From: Pontiellaceae bacterium B12219
Lineage (GTDB): Bacteria > Verrucomicrobiota > Kiritimatiellia > Kiritimatiellales > Pontiellaceae
Direction: 5' to 3'
Length of the DNA stretch: 54,460 nt
NCBI GenBank assembly: GCA_029432795.1
Contig: JARNMJ010000028.1
Location: 1 to 54,460 of the forward strand
Both the position numbers and the translations under genes were made by a program. The notes under the pieces are model-generated. The model ran no database searches. It saw only the letters and a program-made list of their open reading frames with translations, and was not told the DNA's origin. How positions within the stretch are numbered: the first letter of the stretch is position 1; the number at the start of each line of letters is the position of its first letter. Of the stretch, positions 1 through 8,250 are shown piece after piece.

Positions 1-127
1 TGAGCTGACTCTTATCGCTGACATCAACCGCGGGCTCCCACGCAATCGGAGCGGCGATTGCAGCCTGACCACCGATCAAAAGACCGGCCAAAATTCCACA
101 ACATAATTTACCTGTATGATTCTTCAT
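1..127 (-). CDS. Secreted protein of unknown function, N-terminal fragment
   Basis: Only the first 42 codons lie inside the window; the gene runs off the left edge. The ATG at 127 is preceded by a strong ribosome binding site (AGGAGG, about 6 bases upstream). The translation begins with a short basic region (MKNHTGK), then a hydrophobic stretch rich in Gly, Leu and Ala up to about residue 27 with an Ala-x-Ala type cleavage site. It continues with a mature part starting near APIAWEPAVDVSDKSQL. This is a typical export signal, so the product is probably secreted. It follows sulfatase S1 by 19 bases on the same strand and is probably the last visible gene of the sulfatase operon. The visible mature part is too short to assign a family. 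Confidence 0.7.
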   Translation of the reverse strand, partial: MKNHTGKLCCGILAGLLIGGQAAIAAPIAWEPAVDVSDKSQL

Positions 128-146
128 CGTTTTCCTCCTGTTTTGT

Positions 147-2030
147 TCAGCGCAGAGCTCGCAGTGCATCATCCGAGTATTGATTTTTAGATCTGTAATG
201 CACCTGACTGTTCACTGACGGATAGCTGACGAGGTAATTATTTTCGTCAATGATGTTAAAAATATAGTGCGTCGTTCCCGGCGGAAGAGTTGCAACAACC
301 ATTCCATCCTCAATCACGGCCGGCGCAGCAAACCACTCTTCATTCGGATCCCCTCCCAAAGAGGTAACCATCAATTGAGCCCGAACAACTTTTGCACCGT
401 TTTCCGTAAATTTTGCCCGAACGACATTTCCGTCCTGTTTTTCAGAAGAGAACACCGGCACACATTCCTTATACGGCAGGTCACCCTGATATTCCGGATT
501 AAAATAAGGGTAACGGGCATTCATTCCGGTCAGTATTTCAGTAAGCCTGGCATTCAGTTCCTGCGCTTTTTCCGGCATAGACAACGCCAGGTTTTGGGAC
601 TCTTCAATATCCACGCGCACGGATTTCCCCTCACGCGTTTCGTAAAGCCGGTAAAGCTCCAGCTCGGTTTTAACCTTCGGATTGTTGATGACATCATAAT
701 TACGCACCAGTTTGTAGTCGCCAACCCGAAGGGTGCTGTTCATTGCGATACTATTAGGGAAATGCCACATCATGGTATCGCGAACACGACCGTCCCGTTC
801 TTTGATGAGGGAGGGGTCTTGGGGAGACTGCGTGAGCAACGGAAACAAGTCACAGCCATCCAGCAGTTTATTCTCCGGAATCTCAGTTTCTGTCATCGAC
901 AAAATGGTCGGAAAGAAGTCCAGGCCGTTGGCTATTACATCGGTTTGTGTATTCGCCGGAATATTCGGCCCGACAATAATCAGCGGCACCCGGGTTCCTC
1001 CCTCCTCCAACCGAATCTTGCCCCCATCAAGCGGATAGTTATCCGTAATCACATCGCCCTTCAGCTGCTCCATCCCCCCATTGTCCGAGGTAAAAATGAT
1101 GTAGGTGTTTTCCCGAAGCGTATGGCCCGGCCACCGTGGATCTTCCGTCGTATCCAAATAGCGCAACAAATTTCCGACATAGTAATCAAACGACTCGATC
1201 ATGGCGCAATAATAGGGATTCCGCTGCCCGGGCAGTGCCATCGGTCCCGGTCCTTCCGGGAAAGGGATTCCGAGCTTTTTACAATATTTTTCCAACAGGG
1301 CCCTGCTGCGGATCTGAATTGGTGAATGCACCAGACGGGGCGCGCAAAAGAGGAAGAAAGGCCGCTCCTTAACCTCTTCCATAAACGTCACCGCATCCTC
1401 AAAAAGTTCATTTTTGGGGTATCCGTTTTCATCGAGTTGCCAGGGATCGTCGGATGCATCGGTTGAAAAGCCTTTCACACGGTTGGGCTTCATATCTCTC
1501 GCCACGCTCATACTTTCACGCGACCATTCAAATCCCACATCTTTAGGCACAGGTTCTGCCTTCGGCATAATATTCATATGCCATTTACCGCTATGCCCGG
1601 TCGCATAACCATTTGCCTGCAGCACCTGAGCGAGGGTTGCCCCTTCCACCGAAACCCGGGCCGTCTGCCAGGGTTCCATCACGCGCATACCCGTCAGATG
1701 ATACGGCGATGGCGGCGTGCCTCCACGGACACTGGTTTTCTGAGCACGTGCGGGATGAATACCGCTCAAAATGGCGCAGCGTGATGGGGCACAAACCGGA
1801 GCGGCGGAATATCCCTGCCAAAACATAACCCCCTCTTTCGCCAAACCATCAATATGGGGAGTTTCATAAGGCGAAGGTTCATCAATATCATAGCACTTCA
1901 CATCCTGCCAGCCGAGATCATCCGCGAGCAGCAATATAACATTCGGCTTCTCAGGACGTCCCTCTTCAGCGAAGACCGCGCTCGATATGAACGCAAACAA
2001 AAGCAGCTTAAACTTCATTTTTAACTTCAT
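147..2030 (-). CDS. Secreted S1-family sulfatase (S1), 627 aa
   Basis: This enzyme should hydrolyse sulfate esters on a carbohydrate. A signal peptide (residues 1-21) leads into the alkaline-phosphatase-like fold of type I sulfatases. Metal ligands D37-D38 sit in LLADDLGW. The catalytic Cys80 in CAPSR would be converted to formylglycine. A GKWH motif and SDNGG follow further on. The C-terminal 100 residues form an extra beta-rich domain shared only with S4 (5219-7378). The ATG at 2030 has GGAG 7 bases upstream; an internal ATG at codon 5 is the alternative. It is last but one in a minus-strand operon of four sulfatases, 100 bases after S2. S1 and S4 share the segments around LGWQDVKCYDIDEPSP and SRCAI, so they are recent paralogues. 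The substrate position and SulfAtlas subfamily cannot be read from the sequence. A formylglycine-generating enzyme must be encoded elsewhere. Confidence 0.93.
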   Translation of the reverse strand: MKLKMKFKLLLFAFISSAVFAEEGRPEKPNVILLLADDLGWQDVKCYDIDEPSPYETPHIDGLAKEGVMFWQGYSAAPVCAPSRCAILSGIHPARAQKTSVRGGTPPSPYHLTGMRVMEPWQTARVSVEGATLAQVLQANGYATGHSGKWHMNIMPKAEPVPKDVGFEWSRESMSVARDMKPNRVKGFSTDASDDPWQLDENGYPKNELFEDAVTFMEEVKERPFFLFCAPRLVHSPIQIRSRALLEKYCKKLGIPFPEGPGPMALPGQRNPYYCAMIESFDYYVGNLLRYLDTTEDPRWPGHTLRENTYIIFTSDNGGMEQLKGDVITDNYPLDGGKIRLEEGGTRVPLIIVGPNIPANTQTDVIANGLDFFPTILSMTETEIPENKLLDGCDLFPLLTQSPQDPSLIKERDGRVRDTMMWHFPNSIAMNSTLRVGDYKLVRNYDVINNPKVKTELELYRLYETREGKSVRVDIEESQNLALSMPEKAQELNARLTEILTGMNARYPYFNPEYQGDLPYKECVPVFSSEKQDGNVVRAKFTENGAKVVRAQLMVTSLGGDPNEEWFAAPAVIEDGMVVATLPPGTTHYIFNIIDENNYLVSYPSVNSQVHYRSKNQYSDDALRALR

Positions 2031-2056
2031 TTAAAATCTCCGACCGTCTTCTGTTT

Positions 2057-2134
2057 TTACTTGTTGAATACGGTTTCTCGCTTCATCGCATTGAGTTTGC
2101 AGCGTTCAATCTCTGCATCCTTTAAATCGCTCAC
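2057..2134 (-). CDS. Possible 25-codon ORF coupled to the end of sulfatase S2
   Basis: A GTG overlaps the TGA stop of sulfatase S2 (GTGA) and opens a 25-codon frame ending in TAA. It encodes a charged, helix-compatible peptide (starting VSDLKDAEIERCKLN). It could be a translationally coupled micro-protein, the remnant of a longer C-terminus lost by frameshift, or chance. There is no clear ribosome binding site and no homologue that I recognise. I list it because the composition looks coding-like. Confidence 0.15.
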   Translation of the reverse strand: MSDLKDAEIERCKLNAMKRETVFNK

Positions 2135-3693
2135 GATTTCTTATTCTTTCGGCCGGTTGACTTCGCCTTTTTCACGGGCGGCAAGCCGTCGTCCGGCTGA
2201 TCTGAAAACCGATATGGATCGTCATGATTTCGCATTTCTTCAAGCAGAAGCCGTTTCATTTCCTGCAGTTTTTCCGCATAAGCCGGATTGTCGGCGAGAT
2301 TGGTTTCCAGCAGTTTCGGTGTATATCCGGTAAGGGCGATAATTTTTGGATCGTGATGTTCCGCCACGAGCTCATTCGGATTCTCGGCCAGATTAAAGAG
2401 CTGCGTTGTGTTCACACCTTTTTCCGGGCACTCATAGCGAATCAGTTTCCAATCGCCTTTCTTAACGCAACGCATGCCCGGTGTGTTTTTAGCCACATAC
2501 GCTCCGTACAGCACATCGCGCACGGTCTCTTTTTCACCCATCAGCACAGGCTTAAAACTGATCCCTTCGCAGGTTTCCGGCGCATCGATTCCGGCAAGAT
2601 CGCAGAGGGTGGCCAACGCATCGAGATGATAAATATTTCCCAACGCCCGCGATCCCGGCTTAATACCCGGACCTTTAACAATATATGGAACCCGGTAGGT
2701 GTGCTCATAAAGGTTCTGTTTGCCCTGCAAACCATGCCGGCCAATCGCCATTCCGTGATCGGCCGAATAAATGATATATGTATTTTCCAGCTCGCCCATG
2801 GCTTCCAGCTTTTCAAGTACGGCACCGATTTGAATATCGATGTTTTCGCTGCACGCGAATTCACGCCCCAACTCATTACGGATTGTCCGTTCATCACGGT
2901 TTTTCCAAACTCCGGAAACCGCCACTTCATCGCGCACCGTCATTTCCGTATTATCAAACGGATGAACACTCAGATAATTAACCGGCAATTTCGGTTGTTT
3001 CTCATTCACCGGAGGAAGGCTGACATTTGGGTCGCTATGATTCACCGCACCGTATTTAGCCAACAGCTCCGGTTTCCCGTTGCGAGTGTCATGCGGATGA
3101 GAAAATCCGAAGTAGATCAGGAACGGATCCGAATCCTTGGCCGCTTCACGCTGATTGAGATACTCCAGCACCTGCTTTGCATGCCACGCGCTTCCGGTCT
3201 CGTCCGTGCCTCCGCGCTTGGTGGAATCATGAACCACCGTAAACTGCTGATTGGCGGGGGCGTAACTGTTTCCCCTTTTACAGGTTCGCATCGTGTCATA
3301 TCCCGCCGCATTGAAAACAGCCGCCATCGAACTCTTCTCCAGATGAGCCGGTACGTATTTCGGATTGGAAGCCAACGGGTTTTTTCCGGGCGCGTGCCAA
3401 AGCGTCCGCCCCGTCATGATCATCGTGCGCGACGGCGTGCACACCGCGCCGACCCACGCACCCATTTCATGCGCGCCATCTAAAACCATTCCGTCCGCCG
3501 CCAGCTGATCCAGCACCGGCGTATCCAAAATGGAATCAGGATTATACATTTTCAAATCATACGGCGATTGGTCATCGGCCATAATAAACAGAATATTCGG
3601 GCGCTTTGCCGCTGGTGCCGCGCTGCACAGGCCCGCAGCCCATACCGATACGGCCCCGAGGACAAGGATACGTTTAAAGGTGTGTCGTTTCAT
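2131..3693 (-). CDS. Secreted S1-family sulfatase (S2), 520 aa
   Basis: This is a type I sulfatase. It has a signal peptide (residues 1-24), metal-binding D40-D41 in IMADDQSP, the formylglycine site Cys85 in GAVCTPSR, and a late SADHG motif that supplies further metal ligands. The DDQSP signature and the context HEMGAWVGAVC place it in a different subgroup from its operon neighbours. The C-terminus is Lys-rich (ending KKAKSTGRKNKKS), which is odd for a secreted enzyme and might bind a polyanionic substrate. I chose the ATG at 3693 over one at 3717: the later codon follows the S3 stop by 5 bases and uses an AGGAAG ribosome binding site inside the end of S3. The earlier one would add eight polar residues before the signal peptide. 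The tight spacing implies co-transcription and possibly translational coupling with S3. Confidence 0.92.
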   Translation of the reverse strand: MKRHTFKRILVLGAVSVWAAGLCSAAPAAKRPNILFIMADDQSPYDLKMYNPDSILDTPVLDQLAADGMVLDGAHEMGAWVGAVCTPSRTMIMTGRTLWHAPGKNPLASNPKYVPAHLEKSSMAAVFNAAGYDTMRTCKRGNSYAPANQQFTVVHDSTKRGGTDETGSAWHAKQVLEYLNQREAAKDSDPFLIYFGFSHPHDTRNGKPELLAKYGAVNHSDPNVSLPPVNEKQPKLPVNYLSVHPFDNTEMTVRDEVAVSGVWKNRDERTIRNELGREFACSENIDIQIGAVLEKLEAMGELENTYIIYSADHGMAIGRHGLQGKQNLYEHTYRVPYIVKGPGIKPGSRALGNIYHLDALATLCDLAGIDAPETCEGISFKPVLMGEKETVRDVLYGAYVAKNTPGMRCVKKGDWKLIRYECPEKGVNTTQLFNLAENPNELVAEHHDPKIIALTGYTPKLLETNLADNPAYAEKLQEMKRLLLEEMRNHDDPYRFSDQPDDGLPPVKKAKSTGRKNKKS

Positions 3694-3698
3694 CGTTC

Positions 3699-5162
3699 TT
3701 ACTTCCTGCTCTTCCATAGTTTGATCTCTTTCACATCATTTTCTGATTCAGGCCCCTGCGTACTGCGACCGCGGTTGACATCGGCTTCCAACTGTTTCAG
3801 CAACCGCTCGACCACCTCCGGATGGCTTTCATACAGATTGGTGGTTTCGCCGGGATCCGCATCCATGTCATAGAGCTGCGCAACGGGGCCCCGTTTCGAA
3901 GCTTCTTTTTCTGTAGGAGAACTCCACCCGCCGGAACCCTTGGCAAGCAGAAGTTTCCATTTGCCCTGCCGGTACGCAAAGTGCCCGCTAATGGAATGAT
4001 GGATCACTCCGGCACGGGTAGTCACAATCGTTTCCCCCGATAATGCAGGCAGAAAACTGATACTGTCTTCCGCACTGCCTGCGGGCAGTGCTTCCCCCGT
4101 TAATTCAGCCAGTGTGGCAAAAAAATCGGTCAGGCAGATCAACTGATCCGACGACGAAGCGGGCGCCACCTTACCGGGCCAGCGAACAATAAACGGAATG
4201 CGGTGGCCGCCATCCCACAAATCCGCTTTGGAACCGCGCATGCCCGCGCTCACGCGGTGCCCCTGTTTCGCGAGTTGCGGAATATTTGCCGCCTTCGAGC
4301 ATCCGTTGTCGCTGCTGAAGATGACCAGCGTGTTATCCGCCAAACCATTACGTTCCAAGGCATCGGTAATCGCACCGACCCCGGCATCGGTCTGCATCAC
4401 AAAATCAGCGTAGGCTCCGAGCCCGCTTTTTCCCTGCCACTCCGGCGAAGGAACTATCGGTGTGTGCGGCGAACCAAACGGCACATAGAGGAAAAAGGGG
4501 GTCTCTTTTTCCGCTGCACGCGCATCAATATATTCAACCGCTTTACGCGTCAGGCGCGGCAGCATATTGATCTCATCTTCATGAGCGATGACGGTATTAT
4601 TCTCGATCACGCCCTTCATATCGCCCGCATGATGAAAGCCGTGATAATAATCAAATCCGCGATCAACCGGTCCATCCGGAATCGTTGAGCCGACGGGAGC
4701 GAGCGTTTTCTTGCTTTTCCGTTTGATCGGCATGCCCGATACCGGATCCAGATATTGGAAGTTGAGATGCCACTTCCCGATAATCGCGGTGTGGTACCCC
4801 TGCGCTTTCAGGAAGTCTGCCACCGTCAGACGATCTTCAGCAATCAAGTTAGGCGCGAAACCCTGAACCACTCCGCGCTGCAGCGTTGTGCGCCAGCTGT
4901 AGCGGCCCGTCATCAACCCGTAGCGCGTCGGCGTACAAACCGATGAACCGGAATGCGCGTCGGTAAAAATCATGCCCTCGCCGGCCAGCTTATCAACACA
5001 CGGAGTTTTGATTTTACCGTACTCCGGGTTCAGGCACTGCACATCGCCATAGCCCAGATCATCGCAGAGAATTAAAACGATATTCGGTGCAGCTTCCCCC
5101 GCAAGCACTGCACTCGAAATCGCCAGCACACCGATCATTAAATATATTGCACATCTCTTCAT
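3699..5162 (-). CDS. Secreted S1-family sulfatase (S3), 487 aa
   Basis: This type I sulfatase has a signal peptide (residues 1-21), metal ligands D34-D35 in LCDDLGYGD, Cys76 in GSSVCTPTR as the formylglycine precursor, GKWH and SSDNG motifs, and WDGGHR typical of arylsulfatase-A-like enzymes. It resembles S6 (24920) and S9 (52387), which share SALNP/LNP, SVCTP and RYG.LTG. That pattern suggests related substrates in three separate gene clusters. The frame is open upstream to an ATG at 5207. I prefer the ATG at 5162 because the hydrophobic signal segment starts right after MKR; an ATG at 5177 is also possible. A degenerate copy of the TTCCAA-N3-TTGGAA palindrome (5182-5197) lies just upstream of the start. 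S4 ends 56 bases before it. Confidence 0.92.
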   Translation of the reverse strand: MKRCAIYLMIGVLAISSAVLAGEAAPNIVLILCDDLGYGDVQCLNPEYGKIKTPCVDKLAGEGMIFTDAHSGSSVCTPTRYGLMTGRYSWRTTLQRGVVQGFAPNLIAEDRLTVADFLKAQGYHTAIIGKWHLNFQYLDPVSGMPIKRKSKKTLAPVGSTIPDGPVDRGFDYYHGFHHAGDMKGVIENNTVIAHEDEINMLPRLTRKAVEYIDARAAEKETPFFLYVPFGSPHTPIVPSPEWQGKSGLGAYADFVMQTDAGVGAITDALERNGLADNTLVIFSSDNGCSKAANIPQLAKQGHRVSAGMRGSKADLWDGGHRIPFIVRWPGKVAPASSSDQLICLTDFFATLAELTGEALPAGSAEDSISFLPALSGETIVTTRAGVIHHSISGHFAYRQGKWKLLLAKGSGGWSSPTEKEASKRGPVAQLYDMDADPGETTNLYESHPEVVERLLKQLEADVNRGRSTQGPESENDVKEIKLWKSRK

Positions 5163-5181
5163 ACTATCTATTTCCATTCTC

Positions 5182-5197
5182 TTCCAAGGATTGGGAA
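5182..5197. repeat. Degenerate copy of the TTCCAA-N3-TTGGAA palindrome
   Basis: The sequence is TTCCAAGGATTGGGAA, with one extra G in the right arm. It lies 20 bases upstream of the chosen start of sulfatase S3. Confidence 0.6.
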
Positions 5198-5218
5198 ATC
5201 GGTTCATAGAGCCAACGG

Positions 5219-7378
5219 CTACATCTCATCAGAAGTAACGACGCCATCCCCGTTTTTGTCATAGGCATTATCGAACTGCCGTTCATAAATGGTTGCGAAC
5301 TCCTCGCGAGTCAGTTGGCCGTTTGCATCGTGGTCCGCGCCTTTAAATGATTTATGGGTATGCTCATCCGGGGTGAGAAGTCCGTCTTGATTGGTATCCT
5401 TCTGATCAAATTTCGAAGCAAAAAAACCAACATACTCCGCTTTGGTGACCTGCCCGTCCCGGTTGGCATCTTTTTCCAACAACACGGCAAACGATTTCGA
5501 TTGTTTCACCGGGGTCTTCGACTGCTTAGAGGACGATTTAGCCGCCCCTGCCGCGATTGCCGTTTTTGAATAGGGCTTCTTTCCCACCGTTGGATAACTG
5601 CGCATAAAATTATTTTCATCAATCACATTGATGTAATAGTGCGTTGTGCCCTCCGGCAGTTCCGCGGACACACGGGACTGCGACAGCACGGTTGCCGGCG
5701 CCCGGAACCACTCTTCATAGCGATCGCCGCCGTTGAGCGTGTAGATCAGGTCGGCCCGCACCACCTCGGCCCCGTTTTCCTGAATACTGAATTCAGCCAC
5801 GCCCCCATTCTGCTGATGGGAAAGAACAGAGCATGCCTTCTCTTTATTCGGAAGATCCCCCTTAAAATCAGGATTATAAAAAGGATAACTGGCGTTCATT
5901 TCGGTCAGCATCTCCGTCAGCTTCCGGTTCATCGACTGCGTTTTTTCCGGCATAGCTGCGGCCAGGTTTTCGGACTCTTCAATATCAACCCGAATCGGCC
6001 TGTTGCCTTGTGTTTTATACAACTGGAAGAGCTCAAGCTCCGGCGTAGCATCATCGTTCACATGGTCGTAGTTCCGTACCAGCTTGTAATCGCCGATCCG
6101 GATGGTGCTTTCCTTGGCGCTTCCATGCGGGAAATGCCACATCATGGTATCGCGTACCGAGCCATCCGCCTCTTTGACCAACGCGGGATTGGTCGGGTCG
6201 TTGAGCAGCAGTCCGGAAATATCCAAACCGTCGAGGTTCTTTCCCTCCGGCAGCTCCGAGCCGATCAGCCCCAGAATGGTCGGATAAAAATCGAGTCCGT
6301 TCACCATCACATCCGACTGCACGCCGCGGGGGATTCCGGGGCCGGTGATAATCAGCGGCACACGCGTCCCGCCTTCCATGGCGGAAATCTTTCCGCGAGC
6401 CAGCGGTGCATTGTCGGTATAGCGTTCTTTACCGCTTCCCTCCATACCGCCATTGTCCGACGTAAAGATAATGTATGTGTTTTCGCTGAGCATATGTCCC
6501 GGCCAGCGCGGGTCTTCGGTGGTTTCCAAATACTGGAAAACCTGCCCCACATAATAATCGAGCGATTCCACCATGGCGCAATAGAAGGGGTTCAGCTGCC
6601 CCGGCACCTCTTTCGTATTGGTGTGCTTCGGGTCAACACCCAGCTTTTCCACATACTTGTTCAACAGCGCTTCGTTACGCGTCATGATCGGGGCATGCAC
6701 CAGCCAGGTGGCATAATACAGAAAGAAGGGTTTATCCTTGTTATCGCGGATAAACGTCAGTGCATCTTCATTGTTCTGATGATAAGGAAACCCGTTTTCA
6801 TCGAGACGATAGGGATCATCTTCTGCATCCGTTGCAAAACCGCTCAGGCGATCTTTCATTCCTGAATGGGCTCCCCGATCAGAACGTGTGTAATCGAATC
6901 CGACATCTTCCGGCTGCGGGAAAGAATGATGCTCCATCGCAATATGCCACTTGCCGCAATGACCGGTCACATATCCATTTTGTTTCATCGCTCTCGCCAG
7001 GGTAAAGGTATCCGCCGGCATCCGGCCGCTGTACCACGGATCCATCATTCGTCCTCCCCCGGTATGGGGCGGTGCACCGCCGACCACATGCGTTTTCTGC
7101 GCCCGTGCCGGATGATTTCCACTCATAATCGCACAGCGTGAAGGCGCACAGGTCGGAGCCGGCGAATAGGCCTGCCAGAACATCACGCCTTTTTTCGAAA
7201 GCGCATCAAGGTTCGGCGTCTCCATCGGAGACGGTTCGTCGATGTCGTAACACTTCACATCCTGCCAGCCGAGATCATCGGTCAAAAGCAACAGGATATT
7301 CGGTTTCGCCGGACGCTCGGCATAGGCACAACAGGAAGCCATCAGGCCAAGCAGGATGAGAGACTTTATTTTTAACAT
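5219..7378 (-). CDS. Secreted S1-family sulfatase with C-terminal EF-hand tail (S4), 719 aa
   Basis: This is the first gene of the four-sulfatase operon and a close paralogue of S1, with the same LGWQDVKCYDIDEPSP core and the same beta-rich extension. It has a signal peptide (about residues 1-20), metal ligands D34-D35, Cys77 in CAPSR and an SDNGG motif. After about residue 620 it has a Ser/Lys linker and four EF-hand-like loops: DANRDGQVTKAE, DTNQDGLLTPDE, DHDANGQLTREE and DKNGDGVVTSDE. The protein ends one residue after the last loop. These loops should bind calcium and may stabilise the enzyme in seawater or mediate protein or surface contacts. S1 lacks them. I chose the ATG at 7378, with GGGGAAA upstream, over the ATG at 7402, which has no ribosome binding site. 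A 14-bp palindrome (7394-7407) lies just upstream. Confidence 0.92.
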   Translation of the reverse strand: MLKIKSLILLGLMASCCAYAERPAKPNILLLLTDDLGWQDVKCYDIDEPSPMETPNLDALSKKGVMFWQAYSPAPTCAPSRCAIMSGNHPARAQKTHVVGGAPPHTGGGRMMDPWYSGRMPADTFTLARAMKQNGYVTGHCGKWHIAMEHHSFPQPEDVGFDYTRSDRGAHSGMKDRLSGFATDAEDDPYRLDENGFPYHQNNEDALTFIRDNKDKPFFLYYATWLVHAPIMTRNEALLNKYVEKLGVDPKHTNTKEVPGQLNPFYCAMVESLDYYVGQVFQYLETTEDPRWPGHMLSENTYIIFTSDNGGMEGSGKERYTDNAPLARGKISAMEGGTRVPLIITGPGIPRGVQSDVMVNGLDFYPTILGLIGSELPEGKNLDGLDISGLLLNDPTNPALVKEADGSVRDTMMWHFPHGSAKESTIRIGDYKLVRNYDHVNDDATPELELFQLYKTQGNRPIRVDIEESENLAAAMPEKTQSMNRKLTEMLTEMNASYPFYNPDFKGDLPNKEKACSVLSHQQNGGVAEFSIQENGAEVVRADLIYTLNGGDRYEEWFRAPATVLSQSRVSAELPEGTTHYYINVIDENNFMRSYPTVGKKPYSKTAIAAGAAKSSSKQSKTPVKQSKSFAVLLEKDANRDGQVTKAEYVGFFASKFDQKDTNQDGLLTPDEHTHKSFKGADHDANGQLTREEFATIYERQFDNAYDKNGDGVVTSDEM

Positions 7379-7393
7379 CTTAAATTTCCCCGT

Positions 7394-7407
7394 CACTGAC
7401 ATCAGTG
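7394..7407. promoter_or_regulatory. 14-bp palindrome upstream of the sulfatase operon
   Basis: CACTGA-CA-TCAGTG is a palindrome with perfect 6-base arms, centred about 22 bases upstream of the first sulfatase start. It could be an operator for the four-sulfatase operon or an mRNA hairpin. No second copy was noticed in the window. Confidence 0.35.
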
Positions 7408-7437
7408 GTTTTCATGAAAAGTACATACATAAAATTG

Positions 7438-7455
7438 CCCCGGAAAACTCCGGGG
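7438..7455 (-). terminator. Terminator after the PEP-CTERM gene
   Basis: CCCCGGA-N4-TCCGGGG forms a perfect 7-bp GC-rich stem with a 4-base loop. On the minus strand it is followed by CAATTTTATG. It lies between the PEP-CTERM gene stop and the start of sulfatase S4, so it separates the two transcription units. Confidence 0.7.
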
Positions 7456-7479
7456 TACTGAATCGTTCAACGCATACTG

Positions 7480-8172
7480 CTACATTAGAAACAGACGGCG
7501 AATAAAGAGCAGGCCGCCGCCAAAAGCCGCAATCAACCCCATCGTCGCCGGTTCCGGAATCGTATTCACCGTAAGGTTATCCAGAACAACCGTGTTTCCT
7601 GTACCGGTGGAAGGATCGTTGCTGTTGGCAAAAACCAGACCGATATACTGGTCTGTTCCGTTATAGTTAAAGGTGAAAGTCGCAGTACCGTTGGCGTTAA
7701 TGTATTGTTCTGCCCCCAGCGCACCGATTGTTGCTGTTCCGGTTGCAATCGGATCGGCTCCGGTAGACTGGGCTCCATGAAGATCCAAACTTACCGAATT
7801 TGAGGCATCCACACCCGTCGCAGCGTATGCTTGAAAAATCGCTTCTGAATCCGTGCCAGCTGAAAAGTCCGCCGCAGCAACCTTAACAGTAACGAGTCCG
7901 GTGGCCCATCCGGCGGCATCGAGCCAGATGCCGGAACCCCGGAACCTATTCGCAGAAGTATTACCAAGCGTCAGGACATCATTGTTAACACCCACACCAT
8001 TGCTTGAACCAAACCACTCGTTGGTAGAGATATCCGGCGTAGCGCCGCCCAGTACGAAAGCACCGTTACCCGAATTATACGGCACACTGAAATCAGTGCT
8101 ATACACCAGAGACGCCTGTGCAAGGCCCACCACCATCATGGCAACTCCTGCTGTCCATATTGTTTTTTTCAT
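7480..8172 (-). CDS. PEP-CTERM sorting domain protein, 230 aa
   Basis: This is a small exported protein. It has a signal peptide (residues 1-20), a mature part rich in Gly, Thr, Asn and Asp predicted to be all-beta (about 21-200), and a C-terminal PEP-CTERM signal. The signal is PEPATMGL, then a hydrophobic segment (about 210-223), then Arg-Arg near the end. By family knowledge, such proteins are processed by an exosortase and often end up in the exopolysaccharide or envelope; the exosortase is not in this window. The ATG at 8172 has GGAGG 5 bases upstream. It lies between two hairpins that look like terminators, so it may be transcribed alone or by read-through from the upstream 777-residue protein. 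Its function is unknown; the fold could be a jelly-roll carbohydrate-binding module. Confidence 0.9.
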   Translation of the reverse strand: MKKTIWTAGVAMMVVGLAQASLVYSTDFSVPYNSGNGAFVLGGATPDISTNEWFGSSNGVGVNNDVLTLGNTSANRFRGSGIWLDAAGWATGLVTVKVAAADFSAGTDSEAIFQAYAATGVDASNSVSLDLHGAQSTGADPIATGTATIGALGAEQYINANGTATFTFNYNGTDQYIGLVFANSNDPSTGTGNTVVLDNLTVNTIPEPATMGLIAAFGGGLLFIRRLFLM

Positions 8173-8197
8173 TTTTCCTCCGTTTCTTTTTAATACA

Positions 8198-8229
8198 GGA
8201 CATGCCCGTGCCTATCACGGACATGCCCC
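8198..8229 (-). terminator. Hairpin between beta-helix and PEP-CTERM genes
   Basis: GGACATGCCCGTG-N5-CACGGACATGCCCC can form a 13-bp stem with two wobble pairs. It sits in the 78-base gap between two minus-strand genes. The following U tract is poor (TGTATTAAAAAG), so it may be a weak terminator or an mRNA-stabilising structure. Confidence 0.45.
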
Positions 8230-8250
8230 ATTGATTATTCATTAAATGCG

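Noticed and set aside
267-1325. Long plus-strand open frames opposite the sulfatase, lyase and glycosidase genes
   Set aside because: They mirror the codon structure of the real minus-strand genes, lack ribosome binding sites and encode low-complexity Arg/His/Ile-rich sequences without domains. The same holds for similar antisense frames through 46931.
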